From contig NZ_LMKA01000001.1 in assembly GCF_001421435.1 (NCBI RefSeq), positions 261,356 to 325,355 of the forward strand: a stretch of DNA of 64,000 nt. The letters run 5' to 3'. The notes beneath the pieces are model-generated. The model was not told the origin of the DNA and did no database searches. It saw only the letters and a program-made list of their open reading frames with translations. This document shows positions 1 to 8,969 of the stretch, in pieces (the stretch's first letter is position 1; every line of letters starts with the position of its first letter). Both the position numbers and the translations under genes were made by a program. Source of the stretch: Chryseobacterium sp. Leaf201. GTDB lineage: Bacteria > Bacteroidota > Bacteroidia > Flavobacteriales > Weeksellaceae.

Positions 1-2
1 GT

Positions 3-32
3 AAAATTGCAGTTGTGATTGATAATCTGTAA
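3..32 (+). CDS. Possible C-terminal end of a gene cut by the window edge
   Basis: One frame entering from the left edge reads KIAVVIDNL and then stops at 30-32. Nine codons are too few to identify a product, and other frames also stop nearby. It is listed only because a plus-strand gene ending here would fit the 260-base gap before the next gene. Confidence 0.25.
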   Translation, partial: KIAVVIDNL

Positions 33-239
33 GTGGTTTTCATATACGGGTATTTATTGGTTTATGTTAATATGCTGACGGCATTTTCAATAGGGTCGAT
101 TTTTATTGTTTTGCTTATTCAAAGTTCAGACGGAATTGCTTGTAAAGTTTGAAAATCAGAGGTAAAATCTTGTAAAGGGAAATTCTGTTTTAAAGGTTTT
201 AAAATCAATATTTTGTAAAACAAATTAAGCTGGCGGTAC
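33..239. other. AT-rich intergenic region without a recognisable gene
   Basis: About 200 bases between the window edge and the promoter of the acyl-CoA dehydrogenase. No open frame of useful length, no RNA fold and no clear terminator hairpin was seen. Confidence 0.5.
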
Positions 240-269
240 TTGTTTTTAGATTAATTTTTGCTAACTTTT
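240..269 (+). promoter_or_regulatory. Candidate Bacteroidetes promoter for the acyl-CoA dehydrogenase
   Basis: TTG at 240-242, 19 bases, then TAACTTTT at 262-269 (one mismatch to TAnnTTTG). Transcription would begin near 275, downstream of the TTG codon at 258. This is why the later ATG at 294 is preferred as the start. Confidence 0.5.
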
Positions 270-293
270 ACCAGTCAAACACAATACATTACT

Positions 294-1652
294 ATGTCAG
301 ATACTTTTTCCAAAATCAGAAATGCAGTAGAATTGTTCAGGTCAATAGACTTTGATCAGCTGGGTGAAATCTCGCAGAAAGTAAATCTTCCGAAGCTGAT
401 GGAAAATTTTTCCAAGCTGGATGATAAACAGCTAAAGGATATGATGAAGATGCTGGATCCGGACCGGAAGAAGAAAGAGCTTCCTCCGATTGACGGCGAT
501 TTCTATGATATTTACCATACCCTTTCACCGGAACAGCGCGAAATTCAGCTCAAAGTAAGGGAGTTCATGGAAAAAGAAGTGAAGCCCCTGGTGAATCATT
601 ACTGGCTCAGAGATGAGTTTCCGCATGAATTAATCCCGAAGTTTCAGAAACTTAATATCTGCGGGGTCACCTATGAAGGATACGGATGCCCGGGAATGCC
701 TTTTCTGATGGAAGGGGTGATCGCCATGGAAATGGCGAGGATTGATGCTTCCATCGCTACATTCTTCGGCGTGCAGTCGGGGCTGGCCATGGGCTCCATT
801 TATATCTGCGGTTCAGAAGAGCAAAAACAGAAATGGCTGCCCCAGATGCAGAAGTTTGAAAAAATCGGGGCATTTGGCCTTACAGAACCTGAAGTGGGTT
901 CCGGAGCGGCAGGAGGATTAACGGTAACCTGTAAGAAAACACCTGAAGGATGGGTTTTGAACGGACAGAAAAAATGGATTGGAAATGCAACATTTGCTGA
1001 CTTGGTGATTATCTGGGCGAGAGATCTGGATGACGGTGAAGTAAAAGGATTTATTGTAGAAAAAGATAACCCCGGATATTCCGTTGAAAAAATTAAAGGT
1101 AAGATGGCGCTGAGAATTGTTCAGAATGGCTTGATTACCCTAAAAGACTGTCTGGTAACTGAGGAAAACAGGCTTCAGAATGCCAATTCATTTAAGGATA
1201 CGGGAAAGGTTTTGAGAATGACCAGGGCTGGAGTAGCCTGGATGGCAACCGGCTGTGCGAGAGGAGCCTATGAAAGCGCTTTGGATTATACAAGAAAAAG
1301 GGAACAGTTCGGAAAACCGATTGCTTCTTTCCAGATGATCCAGGGGCATTTGGTAGAAATGTTATCTAATCTCACCGCTATGCAGACCATGGTTTTCAGG
1401 CTGTCTGAAATGCAGGATGAAGGTATTTTAAAAGATGAACATGCTTCTTTAGCGAAAGTATTCTGTACCATGAGAACACGGGATATTGTTTCCAGGGCCC
1501 GGGAAGTTCTGGGAGGCAACGGGATTCTTCTAGAGTATGATGTGGCAAGGTTCGTTGCCGATGCCGAAGCTATTTATTCATATGAAGGAACCAAAGAAAT
1601 CAATTCACTGATTGTCGGAAGGTCAATTACGGGGTTCAGTGCTTTTGTATAG
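294..1652 (+). CDS. Acyl-CoA dehydrogenase, glutaryl-CoA dehydrogenase-like
   Basis: FAD-dependent alpha,beta-dehydrogenation of an acyl-CoA in the cytoplasm; electrons normally pass to electron-transfer flavoprotein. The 452-residue product has the three ACAD domains from about residue 80. It includes the FAD-contact segment GLTEPEVGSGA and, near the C-terminus, SYEGTKEIN, in which the Glu of YEGT (about residue 431) is where glutaryl-CoA dehydrogenases and plant ACX4 carry the catalytic base. About 75 residues precede the first ACAD domain, rich in D, K and L and predicted helical; this is longer than the usual family N-terminus. ATG 294 is chosen because the promoter overlaps the upstream in-frame TTG. 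Substrate is not decidable from sequence: short-chain or glutaryl-CoA is likeliest. It is monocistronic, ended by the hairpin at 1707-1733. Confidence 0.88.
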   Translation: MSDTFSKIRNAVELFRSIDFDQLGEISQKVNLPKLMENFSKLDDKQLKDMMKMLDPDRKKKELPPIDGDFYDIYHTLSPEQREIQLKVREFMEKEVKPLVNHYWLRDEFPHELIPKFQKLNICGVTYEGYGCPGMPFLMEGVIAMEMARIDASIATFFGVQSGLAMGSIYICGSEEQKQKWLPQMQKFEKIGAFGLTEPEVGSGAAGGLTVTCKKTPEGWVLNGQKKWIGNATFADLVIIWARDLDDGEVKGFIVEKDNPGYSVEKIKGKMALRIVQNGLITLKDCLVTEENRLQNANSFKDTGKVLRMTRAGVAWMATGCARGAYESALDYTRKREQFGKPIASFQMIQGHLVEMLSNLTAMQTMVFRLSEMQDEGILKDEHASLAKVFCTMRTRDIVSRAREVLGGNGILLEYDVARFVADAEAIYSYEGTKEINSLIVGRSITGFSAFV

Positions 1653-1706
1653 TCTGTAAATAAGACATTCGAGAATTTAGCAGCTATATTTGTATTATAA
1701 AAAAAT

Positions 1707-1733
1707 CAAGAGCCTTCATATTGAAGGCTCTTG
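1707..1733. terminator. Bidirectional intrinsic terminator
   Basis: Perfect 12-bp stem (CAAGAGCCTTCA / TGAAGGCTCTTG) with a TAT loop, flanked by an A-run on the left, between two convergent genes. It can serve the acyl-CoA dehydrogenase and the AI-2E family gene. Confidence 0.85.
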
Positions 1734-1771
1734 TCATAAAATTCTTTTAGTAGTTTTTTCTGTTCTGATAA

Positions 1772-2884
1772 TCAGTCCATTTCTTTCAGCGTAATGCTTT
1801 TTGATAGTTTGTAACTTTTCTTTTTTTGATCAGGTTTTCCCTCTTCACCCAGCAGTTTTCCCCAAGGCTGTAAGCCTTCCACTCTTTCAAAAATAATTTT
1901 AATGATCGCAATGGCCGGTATGCATAAAAACATACCTGCAATGCCCCACAGATGCTCTCCGATAATAATCCCTATAAAAGAAAACAAAGCATTGATCTTT
2001 ACTTTTGAACCTACTACAAATGGAAGGATAATGTTCCCGTCAATAATATGCACTCCGATGTAACCGATAAGAACATAAATACATGTTGACGGAGTAGCCG
2101 TAGCAAAAGCGATGAAGCATGAGATTAAAAGCGCAATACAGATTCCCAGATACGGAATAACATTCAGCAAGCCTGTTAAAACACCTAACAGAATCGCATA
2201 TTTTACTCCTAAAACGGTAAGAACAATAGAAGTAAGAACTGAAACAATTAAAACCTGAAGACAGAGCCCGACAATATATTTTTTAGTCATGATCCTCACC
2301 TCAAGCACCACTTCCTGAACACTTGCTTTGTGCTTTTCGCTAAAAACGGTTACAATAAAATTATTCAGAACCCTTCTGTAATTCAGGATAAAAATAAAGA
2401 ACAGGATAAAGAAAACAATAAAACCAAGGCCTGTTGAAAAAAGCCCGAAGGTAAAACCTAAAATCACGCCTGAAGAAGAAAGGAGCTTACTTAATCCCTG
2501 ATCCAGGTAGGTCAGCTGTTCATCTATTTTTACATGAAATGTTTTAGAAACCCAATGCTGCAGATCATTAAAAACAGAGGTAAACTGTACCCTGAGATGC
2601 GGAATATCTTTACTGAAATCAGAGAGCTGGGATCCGAAGAAATAAACCATGCCTGTTAAAATCATCAGCATAATCAGCACCGAAGTGATGGTAGATACCG
2701 ATCTTGAAAACCGCAGTCTTTTTTCCATGAAAGTAGCAGCAGGTAAAAAAAGCATGGCCATTAAGAAAGCGAGGAAAAAGGGAGCTAAAATGCTTTGTCC
2801 CAATGCTAATAAATAGCCAATTCCGATAATTGAGATAATGACAAGGGTAAGCTTGACAAGAAAAGGAAGCCGAAGTAGATTCAT
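1772..2884 (-). CDS. AI-2E family transporter (YdgG/TqsA/PerM-type membrane protein)
   Basis: A 370-residue integral membrane protein with the family layout. Two N-terminal hydrophobic pairs (about residues 10-45 and 60-85) are followed by a soluble segment of roughly 70 residues. A block of five or six helices follows, including the conserved loop GLLNVIPYLG (about 238-247). The C-terminal tail is basic (KPDQKKKSYK). Members act as oligomeric exporters; E. coli TqsA exports autoinducer-2, while others move different solutes or Na+/H+, so the substrate here is unknown. The gene stands alone between converging and same-strand neighbours, with its own upstream gap of about 130 bases. Confidence 0.85.
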   Translation of the reverse strand: MNLLRLPFLVKLTLVIISIIGIGYLLALGQSILAPFFLAFLMAMLFLPAATFMEKRLRFSRSVSTITSVLIMLMILTGMVYFFGSQLSDFSKDIPHLRVQFTSVFNDLQHWVSKTFHVKIDEQLTYLDQGLSKLLSSSGVILGFTFGLFSTGLGFIVFFILFFIFILNYRRVLNNFIVTVFSEKHKASVQEVVLEVRIMTKKYIVGLCLQVLIVSVLTSIVLTVLGVKYAILLGVLTGLLNVIPYLGICIALLISCFIAFATATPSTCIYVLIGYIGVHIIDGNIILPFVVGSKVKINALFSFIGIIIGEHLWGIAGMFLCIPAIAIIKIIFERVEGLQPWGKLLGEEGKPDQKKKSYKLSKSITLKEMD

Positions 2885-3013
2885 AAGTTCAATATTCTGT
2901 AAAAATAATAAAACCCTTCGAAAAAAGATTGAGATCGATCAGCCGGATTCTTTCAGGAGACTAGAAAATTCCATGCCACATTTTTAAAGATAAAAGTAGG
3001 TGGGACATAAATA

Positions 3014-3043
3014 AAAACACGCCCCAGATCTGAGGCGTGTTTT
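3014..3043 (-). terminator. Intrinsic terminator of lon
   Basis: A 10-bp stem AAAACACGCC / GGCGTGTTTT around a CCAGATCTGA loop lies just downstream of the lon stop codon on the minus strand. The stem's own U-rich arm and following bases supply the U-tract. Confidence 0.8.
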
Positions 3044-3068
3044 ATTGGTGATGATAAATTATTATCAG

Positions 3069-5474
3069 TTATTTTTCAAGAGCCAGTTCAAGGACTTCAT
3101 TCATCCAGCTGACATAATGAACATTAAGATCTTTCAAATAATCTTTTTTAATTTCTTCAACATCTTTTCTGTTGGCTTCACAAAGGATAACCTCTTTGAT
3201 TCCCGCCCTTGTTGCAGCCAGAAGCTTTTCCTTAATTCCGCCTACAGGAAGTACTTTCCCTCGCAGGGTAATTTCACCCGTCATGGCAAGATGAGGTTTT
3301 ACTTTTTTATTCTTGAATGAAGAAACCATTGAGGTAAGCATGGCAATACCTGCAGACGGTCCGTCTTTCGGTGTTGCACCTTCAGGGACGTGAACGTGGA
3401 TGTTTTTCTTTTCAATATCATCCTGCGTAAGGCCCAGTTCATCGTGTTTCGCTTTAATATATTCCAGCGCAATGGTTGCAGACTCTTTCATCACCGTTCC
3501 CAGATTACCGGTCATGGTCAATGCCCCTTTTCCGTTACTGATGATGCTTTCGATGAATAAAATATCTCCGCCCACACTTGTCCATGCAAGACCTGTTACC
3601 ACTCCGGGAACATCCGTAAGCTCAGAAAGACTTTTCGGTCTCGGAACCCCGAGGATTTCATCAATTTTCCCGATTGATATTTTCGGGTCATATTCTTTTA
3701 CCAGAGCAGTCTGTAAAGCGACCCACCGGGCTACTGCAGCAATTCTCTTTTCTAGAGTTCTTACCCCGCTTTCGGAAGTATGTGCTTCTATGATATGTTT
3801 TAATTCGGCATTCCCGAGCTTAAATGATTTTGCATCCAGACCGTTTTCTTCCTGCTGTTTTTTTATCAGGTGCCTTTTGGCGATTTCACTTTTTTCCTCT
3901 AAAGTATATCCTGAAATCTGAATGATCTCCATCCTGTCCAGTAAAGGAGTCTGAATGGTTGACAATGAATTGGCTGTTGCGATAAACATTACTTTAGACA
4001 GATCATAACCCATTTCAAGGAAATTATCGTAAAAAGACTTGTTCTGTTCAGGATCCAGAACTTCAAGAAGGGCAGAGCTCGGGTCTCCGTGCATTCCTTT
4101 TCCTACCTTATCGATCTCATCCAGGACAATTACCGGATTGGAGGTGCCGGATTTCTTAATGGACTGAAGAATCCTTCCCGCCATGGCTCCGATGTAGGTT
4201 TTCCTGTGGCCGCGTATTTCACTTTCGTCATGAAGCCCGCCTAAAGAAACACGGACATATTTTCTTCCCAGTGCATCGGCAACAGATTTTCCTAGCGAGG
4301 TTTTCCCCACGCCCGGAGGTCCTACCAATAAAAGAATAGGGGATTTCATGTTGTTTTTCAGCTTCAAAACCGCCATATGCTCCAGAATCCTTTTCTTGAT
4401 ATCTTCTAACCCGAAATGAGCCTTGTCCAGTATCCGCTGGGCTTTTTCAATGTCGAAAGTATCTTTGGTAAAAGTATCCCATGGTAAATCCGTGAAAAAA
4501 TCCAGGTAGTTTCTCTGGACATTGTAATCAGGAGAATTGGGGTTCTGGCGCTGCAGCCTGTTGATTTCCTTCTGGAAATGCTCTTCTACTTCTTCATTCC
4601 ATTTTTTCTTTCTTGCCTTGAGAATCAGTTCCTCCACATCATTTTCCGGTCCGCCTCCCAGTTCTTCCTGGATAGTTCTGATCTGCTGGTTCAGGAAATA
4701 TTCCCTCTGCTGCTTATCAAGATCCTTTGAGGTTTTCTGATGAATCTGATTTCTCAGCTCAAGTTTCCTGAAATCTTCATGCATCATTTCATAGCATTTA
4801 TTAGCCCTCTCCATTAAATTTTTCTCTTCCAGCAGTTTCTGCTTTTCAGAGGATGGAAAATTGGCATTCGTACAGATGAAATTCAGCAGGTCATCGTTAT
4901 TATTGATGTTTTTTATCGCAAAATTAGCTGCATTCGGGATGTTGGGGTCAAGCTCAATGATTTTTAAAGCCAGATCCTTTACGTTTTCCAGCAAGGCTTC
5001 ATATTCTTCCTGGTTTTTCGGCTTTCCGTCTTTTAATTTTGAAATCTCAGCTTTAAAATAAGGCTGTGTTTCAATAATTTTTTTAACCTTAAAGCGGTGA
5101 AACCCTTTGGTAATGGCTGTAATATTGCCTTCTGGGAGCTTAATGATTTTGATGATTTTTGCCAGTGTGCCGATCTGGTACATATCTTTTTCTGCCGGTT
5201 GCTCAAGGTCTGAGCTTTTCTGGCTTACAATTCCTATCAGGTCGCCGTTTTTCTGGGCTTCTTCCAGAAGCTGGATGGATGTTTTTCTTCCTGCGGTAAT
5301 AGGCATGACCACATTGGGGAACATCACCATATTTCTTACAGGCAGGATCGGGAATATCTTTTGTCCGGAATTTTTCTCTGTTTCAGAAAGGTCAGAAAGA
5401 CTGATTTCTTCCGCTACAATATCAAATCCGTCGCTTATCATCTCTTCTAAACTAATATCTTCAAATTCTGTCAT
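3069..5474 (-). CDS. lon: ATP-dependent protease Lon
   Basis: Cytoplasmic AAA+ serine protease that degrades misfolded and selected regulatory proteins. The 801-residue product has the LonA layout. The N-terminal LAN substrate-binding domain (about 40-240) is followed by a coiled segment and the AAA+ module. That module has Walker A GPPGVGKT at 385-392 and Walker [10 protein letters not shown] at 448-456. The C-terminal protease domain carries the Ser-Lys dyad: Ser707 in PKDGPSAG and Lys748 in GGIKEK. An acidic N-terminal extension of about 38 residues precedes the LAN domain. Length is normal for LonA. The gene is monocistronic, divergent from ppiD and closed by the hairpin at 3014-3043. A perfect inverted repeat lies 10 bases before its start codon and may be an operator or leader hairpin. 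Confidence 0.97.
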   Translation of the reverse strand: MTEFEDISLEEMISDGFDIVAEEISLSDLSETEKNSGQKIFPILPVRNMVMFPNVVMPITAGRKTSIQLLEEAQKNGDLIGIVSQKSSDLEQPAEKDMYQIGTLAKIIKIIKLPEGNITAITKGFHRFKVKKIIETQPYFKAEISKLKDGKPKNQEEYEALLENVKDLALKIIELDPNIPNAANFAIKNINNNDDLLNFICTNANFPSSEKQKLLEEKNLMERANKCYEMMHEDFRKLELRNQIHQKTSKDLDKQQREYFLNQQIRTIQEELGGGPENDVEELILKARKKKWNEEVEEHFQKEINRLQRQNPNSPDYNVQRNYLDFFTDLPWDTFTKDTFDIEKAQRILDKAHFGLEDIKKRILEHMAVLKLKNNMKSPILLLVGPPGVGKTSLGKSVADALGRKYVRVSLGGLHDESEIRGHRKTYIGAMAGRILQSIKKSGTSNPVIVLDEIDKVGKGMHGDPSSALLEVLDPEQNKSFYDNFLEMGYDLSKVMFIATANSLSTIQTPLLDRMEIIQISGYTLEEKSEIAKRHLIKKQQEENGLDAKSFKLGNAELKHIIEAHTSESGVRTLEKRIAAVARWVALQTALVKEYDPKISIGKIDEILGVPRPKSLSELTDVPGVVTGLAWTSVGGDILFIESIISNGKGALTMTGNLGTVMKESATIALEYIKAKHDELGLTQDDIEKKNIHVHVPEGATPKDGPSAGIAMLTSMVSSFKNKKVKPHLAMTGEITLRGKVLPVGGIKEKLLAATRAGIKEVILCEANRKDVEEIKKDYLKDLNVHYVSWMNEVLELALEK

Positions 5475-5483
5475 AGTTAATCG

Positions 5484-5500
5484 AATGACAAATTGTCATT
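5484..5500 (-). promoter_or_regulatory. Palindrome just upstream of lon
   Basis: AATGACAA-A-TTGTCATT: perfect 8-bp arms with a one-base centre, ending 10 bases before the lon ATG. It does not match CIRCE (TTAGCACTC-N9-GAGTGCTAA). A repressor site in the lon leader is the simplest reading; function is inferred only. Confidence 0.45.
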
Positions 5501-5697
5501 ACCGTTTTAATTCGTTAACGTGAAATTTCATCATATGTTTTATAATAAGGGGAACATATCATGGGGGCTAAAGTTGCACAAGACTTATGCCATTTGTTTT
5601 TCTGCAAAAAATATGGTCAAAATTTCCTTTTTTTCAAGTTTTGAATTTTAAAAAATTAAAAAAAGGACTTGGATTTCCGTAATTTCTTAAAAATGTG

Positions 5698-5705
5698 TAT
5701 TTTCG
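5698..5705 (+). promoter_or_regulatory. Candidate -7 box for ppiD
   Basis: TATTTTCG matches TAnnTTTG with one change; a TTGG lies 25 bases upstream at 5669-5672, slightly farther than usual. The leader would be about 25 nt. Confidence 0.4.
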
Positions 5706-5734
5706 CACACTGATAAAAAACTATAATTTATATA

Positions 5735-7882
5735 ATGGCAATTTTAGGACAAATTAGGAGTAGGCCCTGGCTTTTGATGGGAGTAATTGCACTGGCGCTT
5801 TTGGCGTTCCTTGTAAACCCCGAAAGTATCGATAAGGTTTTTGGTAAAAATCCTGATGTTTTAGGAAAAGTGAATGGTGAGAAAATTACCCGTGAGGAGT
5901 TTAATGACCAGCTTTTCGTATTACAGCAACAGGCAGACCAGCAGGGTCAGCCGAAAACAGGGCTTGAAGAACAGGCCTGGCAGTTGCTTGTGCAGTCTAA
6001 ACTGATCAAGCAGCAATTTGAAAAAATGGGCTTCGAAATGACGGAGGATTATTTCTGGAATCAGCTTCAGTATGATCAGATGTTTGCTCAGCAGAAGCAG
6101 TTTTTCGACGAAAAAGGCAATTTCAAAACTCAGGAGCTTAAAAAACAGATAGAGGAAATGAAGGCAGCTTCGCCGGAAGGGTACAACCAATGGCTGAAAA
6201 CCAGAAAATCAATCGAATACAGATTGATGGCAAGACAGGTATTTGCCAATATTTCTATAGGGATCACTACCGGTAAAAAAGAAGCTGAAGAATTAATGAA
6301 GCAGAGAGATCAGCTGGCGGATATCGATTTTGTAAAAATTGATTATGCAGCTTACCTTCAGAAAAACAATATCAAAGTAACCACTGAAGATCTGGCAAAC
6401 TATATCAAGCAGCATCCGGTAATGTTCAAAGCGGAAGCGAGCAGGAATATTGGAGTGGTTTATTTCCCATCTCAGCCGAGTGCAGCAGATGATGCAGCAG
6501 CTCAGAAAGAAATCAACAAACTGTTTTCAGGAGGAACTGATGCCAGCGGCGGGACAGAAAATTTCCAGAATACCAAAAACGACTCTATGTTCGTAATGGC
6601 CAATTCTGATATGCCTTTCAACGCACAGTACATGAGTCCGGGCCAATTGCCACAGACCATCCAGGCGCAGGTTCCGACTGCCGCTGTAGGACAGGTTTTC
6701 GGGCCTTACAAAGAACAGAACTTCTATGTGGTTTCTAAGCTTTTGGATAAAAAGACTTCAGATTCTACATTGTCAAGACATATTCTGATTGCCTTTAAAG
6801 GCAGCCCTGCAGGAGAAGGGGTTACAAGGTCTAAAGAAGCCGCTAAAAAACTTGCGGATTCTATCGGAGCTGCTGTAAAAGCCAATCCTGCTAAATTCAC
6901 AGAGTTCCTTAAATTATCAAATGACCCAAGTTCTGCTGCACAGGGCGGAAGCTTAGGATGGACAACCCCGGAAACACCTTTTGTTCCTGAATTCTTAACG
7001 TATCTGGCAAACAATCCTAAAGGAGCGACAGGCGTAGTGGAAACTCAGTTCGGTTACCACATCATCAATATTGAAGATAAAAAAGCCGGAGCCATGAGCT
7101 ATAAAGTGGCCAACTTGGTAAAAGCGGTGAAGCCGTCTGATGCTACGGAAGCTGAAACGGATAAAAAAGCAAGACGTTTTATCCAGCAGGTTCAGGGGAA
7201 ATCTTTCAACGATTTCGTGAACATTGCTAAAAAAGGAAACTACCAGTTCTCTAATCCTAAGCAGGCGAAGAGATTCGACGGACAGATTCAGGGATTGGGG
7301 ACAGAAAAAGACGGGGAAATCTTAGCCTGGGCTTTTGATAAGAAAAGAGAAAAAGGAGATACCGAATTCTTTACGGTTGAAGGTACGGGAGATAAAATTG
7401 TAGTTTACCTGAACGGTAAGCAGGAGAAAGGAAGTGCAGATCCTGAATCGGTAAGAGATCAGATCGAAATTGTGGTTAAGAATAAACTTGCCGCAAAACA
7501 GATTACTGAAAAAATCGGTAAAGCAGGCAGCCTTGATCAGATTGCCAAGCAGTTCGCCACCACAAAACAGTCGGCACAGGTTAACTTATTGAATCCTTCA
7601 GTGGCAGGCGCAATGGAGCCGAAAGTTGCAGGTGCAGCATTCGGGGTTCAGAAAGGCAAGCTTTCCAATCCTGTTGAAGGCGGAACCGGTGTTTACGTAC
7701 TGATCAAAAAGAATGAAACAATAAACAAACAGCCTGGAGACCTTAAACAGTTCACGGAATCTGTTACCCAGAGAAACGGAGGAATGTTCGGACAGGCCTG
7801 GTTGAAGAGCTTACAGGATAATTCTGATATTGATGACTACAGAATTGAGATCTGGAATAAAGCAGGTGCTCAGCAACAATAA
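5735..7882 (+). CDS. ppiD: Membrane-anchored periplasmic peptidyl-prolyl isomerase / chaperone (PpiD/SurA-type)
   Basis: Assists folding of exported and outer-membrane proteins on the periplasmic side of the inner membrane. The 715-residue product has a short cytoplasmic N-terminus and a single helix at about residues 13-28. A SurA-type N-terminal chaperone region follows (about 40-230; GKVNGEKITREEFNDQL opens it). The parvulin rotamase domain spans about 347-448, with the family segments SRHILI, GGSLGW and FGYHIINIE. A second, less conserved parvulin-like region fills the C-terminal third. This single-helix plus rotamase layout is that of PpiD rather than the signal-peptide-cleaved SurA. It stands between lon (divergent) and the MCE gene, with its own terminator at 7904-7934. 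Confidence in the family is high; the exact ortholog label is less certain. Confidence 0.88.
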   Translation: MAILGQIRSRPWLLMGVIALALLAFLVNPESIDKVFGKNPDVLGKVNGEKITREEFNDQLFVLQQQADQQGQPKTGLEEQAWQLLVQSKLIKQQFEKMGFEMTEDYFWNQLQYDQMFAQQKQFFDEKGNFKTQELKKQIEEMKAASPEGYNQWLKTRKSIEYRLMARQVFANISIGITTGKKEAEELMKQRDQLADIDFVKIDYAAYLQKNNIKVTTEDLANYIKQHPVMFKAEASRNIGVVYFPSQPSAADDAAAQKEINKLFSGGTDASGGTENFQNTKNDSMFVMANSDMPFNAQYMSPGQLPQTIQAQVPTAAVGQVFGPYKEQNFYVVSKLLDKKTSDSTLSRHILIAFKGSPAGEGVTRSKEAAKKLADSIGAAVKANPAKFTEFLKLSNDPSSAAQGGSLGWTTPETPFVPEFLTYLANNPKGATGVVETQFGYHIINIEDKKAGAMSYKVANLVKAVKPSDATEAETDKKARRFIQQVQGKSFNDFVNIAKKGNYQFSNPKQAKRFDGQIQGLGTEKDGEILAWAFDKKREKGDTEFFTVEGTGDKIVVYLNGKQEKGSADPESVRDQIEIVVKNKLAAKQITEKIGKAGSLDQIAKQFATTKQSAQVNLLNPSVAGAMEPKVAGAAFGVQKGKLSNPVEGGTGVYVLIKKNETINKQPGDLKQFTESVTQRNGGMFGQAWLKSLQDNSDIDDYRIEIWNKAGAQQQ

Positions 7883-7903
7883 AAGATTATTTTTAATAAA
7901 GAT

Positions 7904-7934
7904 AAAAAGCGGCAAAGTTTTTGCCGCTTTTTTT
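7904..7934 (+). terminator. Intrinsic terminator of ppiD
   Basis: AAAAAGCGGCAA / TTGCCGCTTTTT, a 12-bp stem with an AGTTT loop followed by further Ts. Confidence 0.9.
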
Positions 7935-7979
7935 GTGTTTAACACAGAGCATTACAAAAAAACATTAATTTAAATGTAG

Positions 7980-7987
7980 TATATTTG
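7980..7987 (+). promoter_or_regulatory. Candidate -7 box for the MCE gene
   Basis: TATATTTG is an exact TAnnTTTG match 21 bases before the GTG start. No convincing -33 TTG is visible. Confidence 0.5.
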
Positions 7988-8008
7988 CTCACTAGAAAAA
8001 TTTAGCAA

Positions 8009-8959
8009 GTGAAGTTCAGTAAAGAATTAAAAGCTGGTGTAATCGCACTTTTAGCCATTGTAGGCTTTGTGGTGCTTTTTCAGTTCATGAAAGGCAGAAG
8101 CCTTTTTACTACCGATAATATATTTTATGCACAATACGATAACGTTGAAGGACTCGCGCAGTCTTCTCCCGTTTCCATCAACGGTCTCAAGGTAGGGCAG
8201 GTTGATAAAATCATTCCCCATACGTCCAAAGACGGAAAAATCGATTTTCTTGTAAAGATAACAGTGGACAATAATTTTGAATTTTCAAAAAATTCAACAC
8301 TGGAAATTTTTGAACCGGGACTGATGTCTGGGAAAGAAATGAGGATTAACCTGATGTACGGAGGTCCGACGGCAAAAGATGGTGATACCTTAAAAGGAGC
8401 TTTCAAGCTGGGGACTTTAGGAAGTCTTTCCTCTCAGGTAGGCCCTGTTAAAGACCAGTTGCAGACCGTTTTATACCGTGTTGATTCTTTAATGTCAAGT
8501 GCCAACCAGGTGGTAAATGCCCAGAACAGAGAAGAAATAAGGCTGTTGCTGTCTAACCTTAATAAAACGGTAAGTGCTTTACAGACTACTGCAGGAAATA
8601 TCAATTCACTGGTAGGTCATAATGATCCTAAACTTCAGAAAGTACTGGATGATGCCAGCCTTACGATGCAGAGCGGTAAAGTTACCCTTGATAAATACGG
8701 TAACCTCGCAGAAAGTATAGATACCCAGAAACTGAATGCTACTATTGCCAATCTTGACAACACGGTTGGAAAGCTGAACCAGGTAATTTCCGGGATTGAT
8801 AACGGCCAGGGAAGCTTAGGTAAAATAATGAAAGATGATCAGCTTTACAATAACCTGAATGCTGCATCTACCAACCTGAATACCCTGCTTGAAGATGTAA
8901 AAGCAAATCCTAAGCGATACGTGAACTTCTCGGTTTTCGGCAAGAATTCTAAAGAATAA
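8009..8959 (+). CDS. MlaD/MCE-domain phospholipid-transport substrate-binding protein
   Basis: A 316-residue protein with an N-terminal anchor helix (about residues 9-27). One MCE domain (about 37-117) contains VEGLAQSSPVSINGLKVGQV. A long Asn/Thr-rich helical C-terminus follows, as in MCE proteins that form periplasmic lipid channels. MCE proteins work with an MlaE-type permease and MlaF-type ATPase to move lipids between the membranes; neither partner is in this window. GTG at 8009 is chosen because it sits directly before the membrane anchor, downstream of the TATATTTG box, and no ATG is available in frame. The next gene starts 10 bases downstream, so the two are probably cotranscribed. 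Confidence 0.88.
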   Translation: MKFSKELKAGVIALLAIVGFVVLFQFMKGRSLFTTDNIFYAQYDNVEGLAQSSPVSINGLKVGQVDKIIPHTSKDGKIDFLVKITVDNNFEFSKNSTLEIFEPGLMSGKEMRINLMYGGPTAKDGDTLKGAFKLGTLGSLSSQVGPVKDQLQTVLYRVDSLMSSANQVVNAQNREEIRLLLSNLNKTVSALQTTAGNINSLVGHNDPKLQKVLDDASLTMQSGKVTLDKYGNLAESIDTQKLNATIANLDNTVGKLNQVISGIDNGQGSLGKIMKDDQLYNNLNAASTNLNTLLEDVKANPKRYVNFSVFGKNSKE

Positions 8960-8969
8960 CCTCTACGGT

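Noticed and set aside
3400..3921. Open frame of 173 codons antisense to lon
   Set aside because: Lies entirely within the conserved Lon protease domain on the other strand; a shadow frame of the coding sequence.
5484..5500. CIRCE element for HrcA upstream of lon
   Set aside because: Arms and spacer differ completely from TTAGCACTC-N9-GAGTGCTAA.
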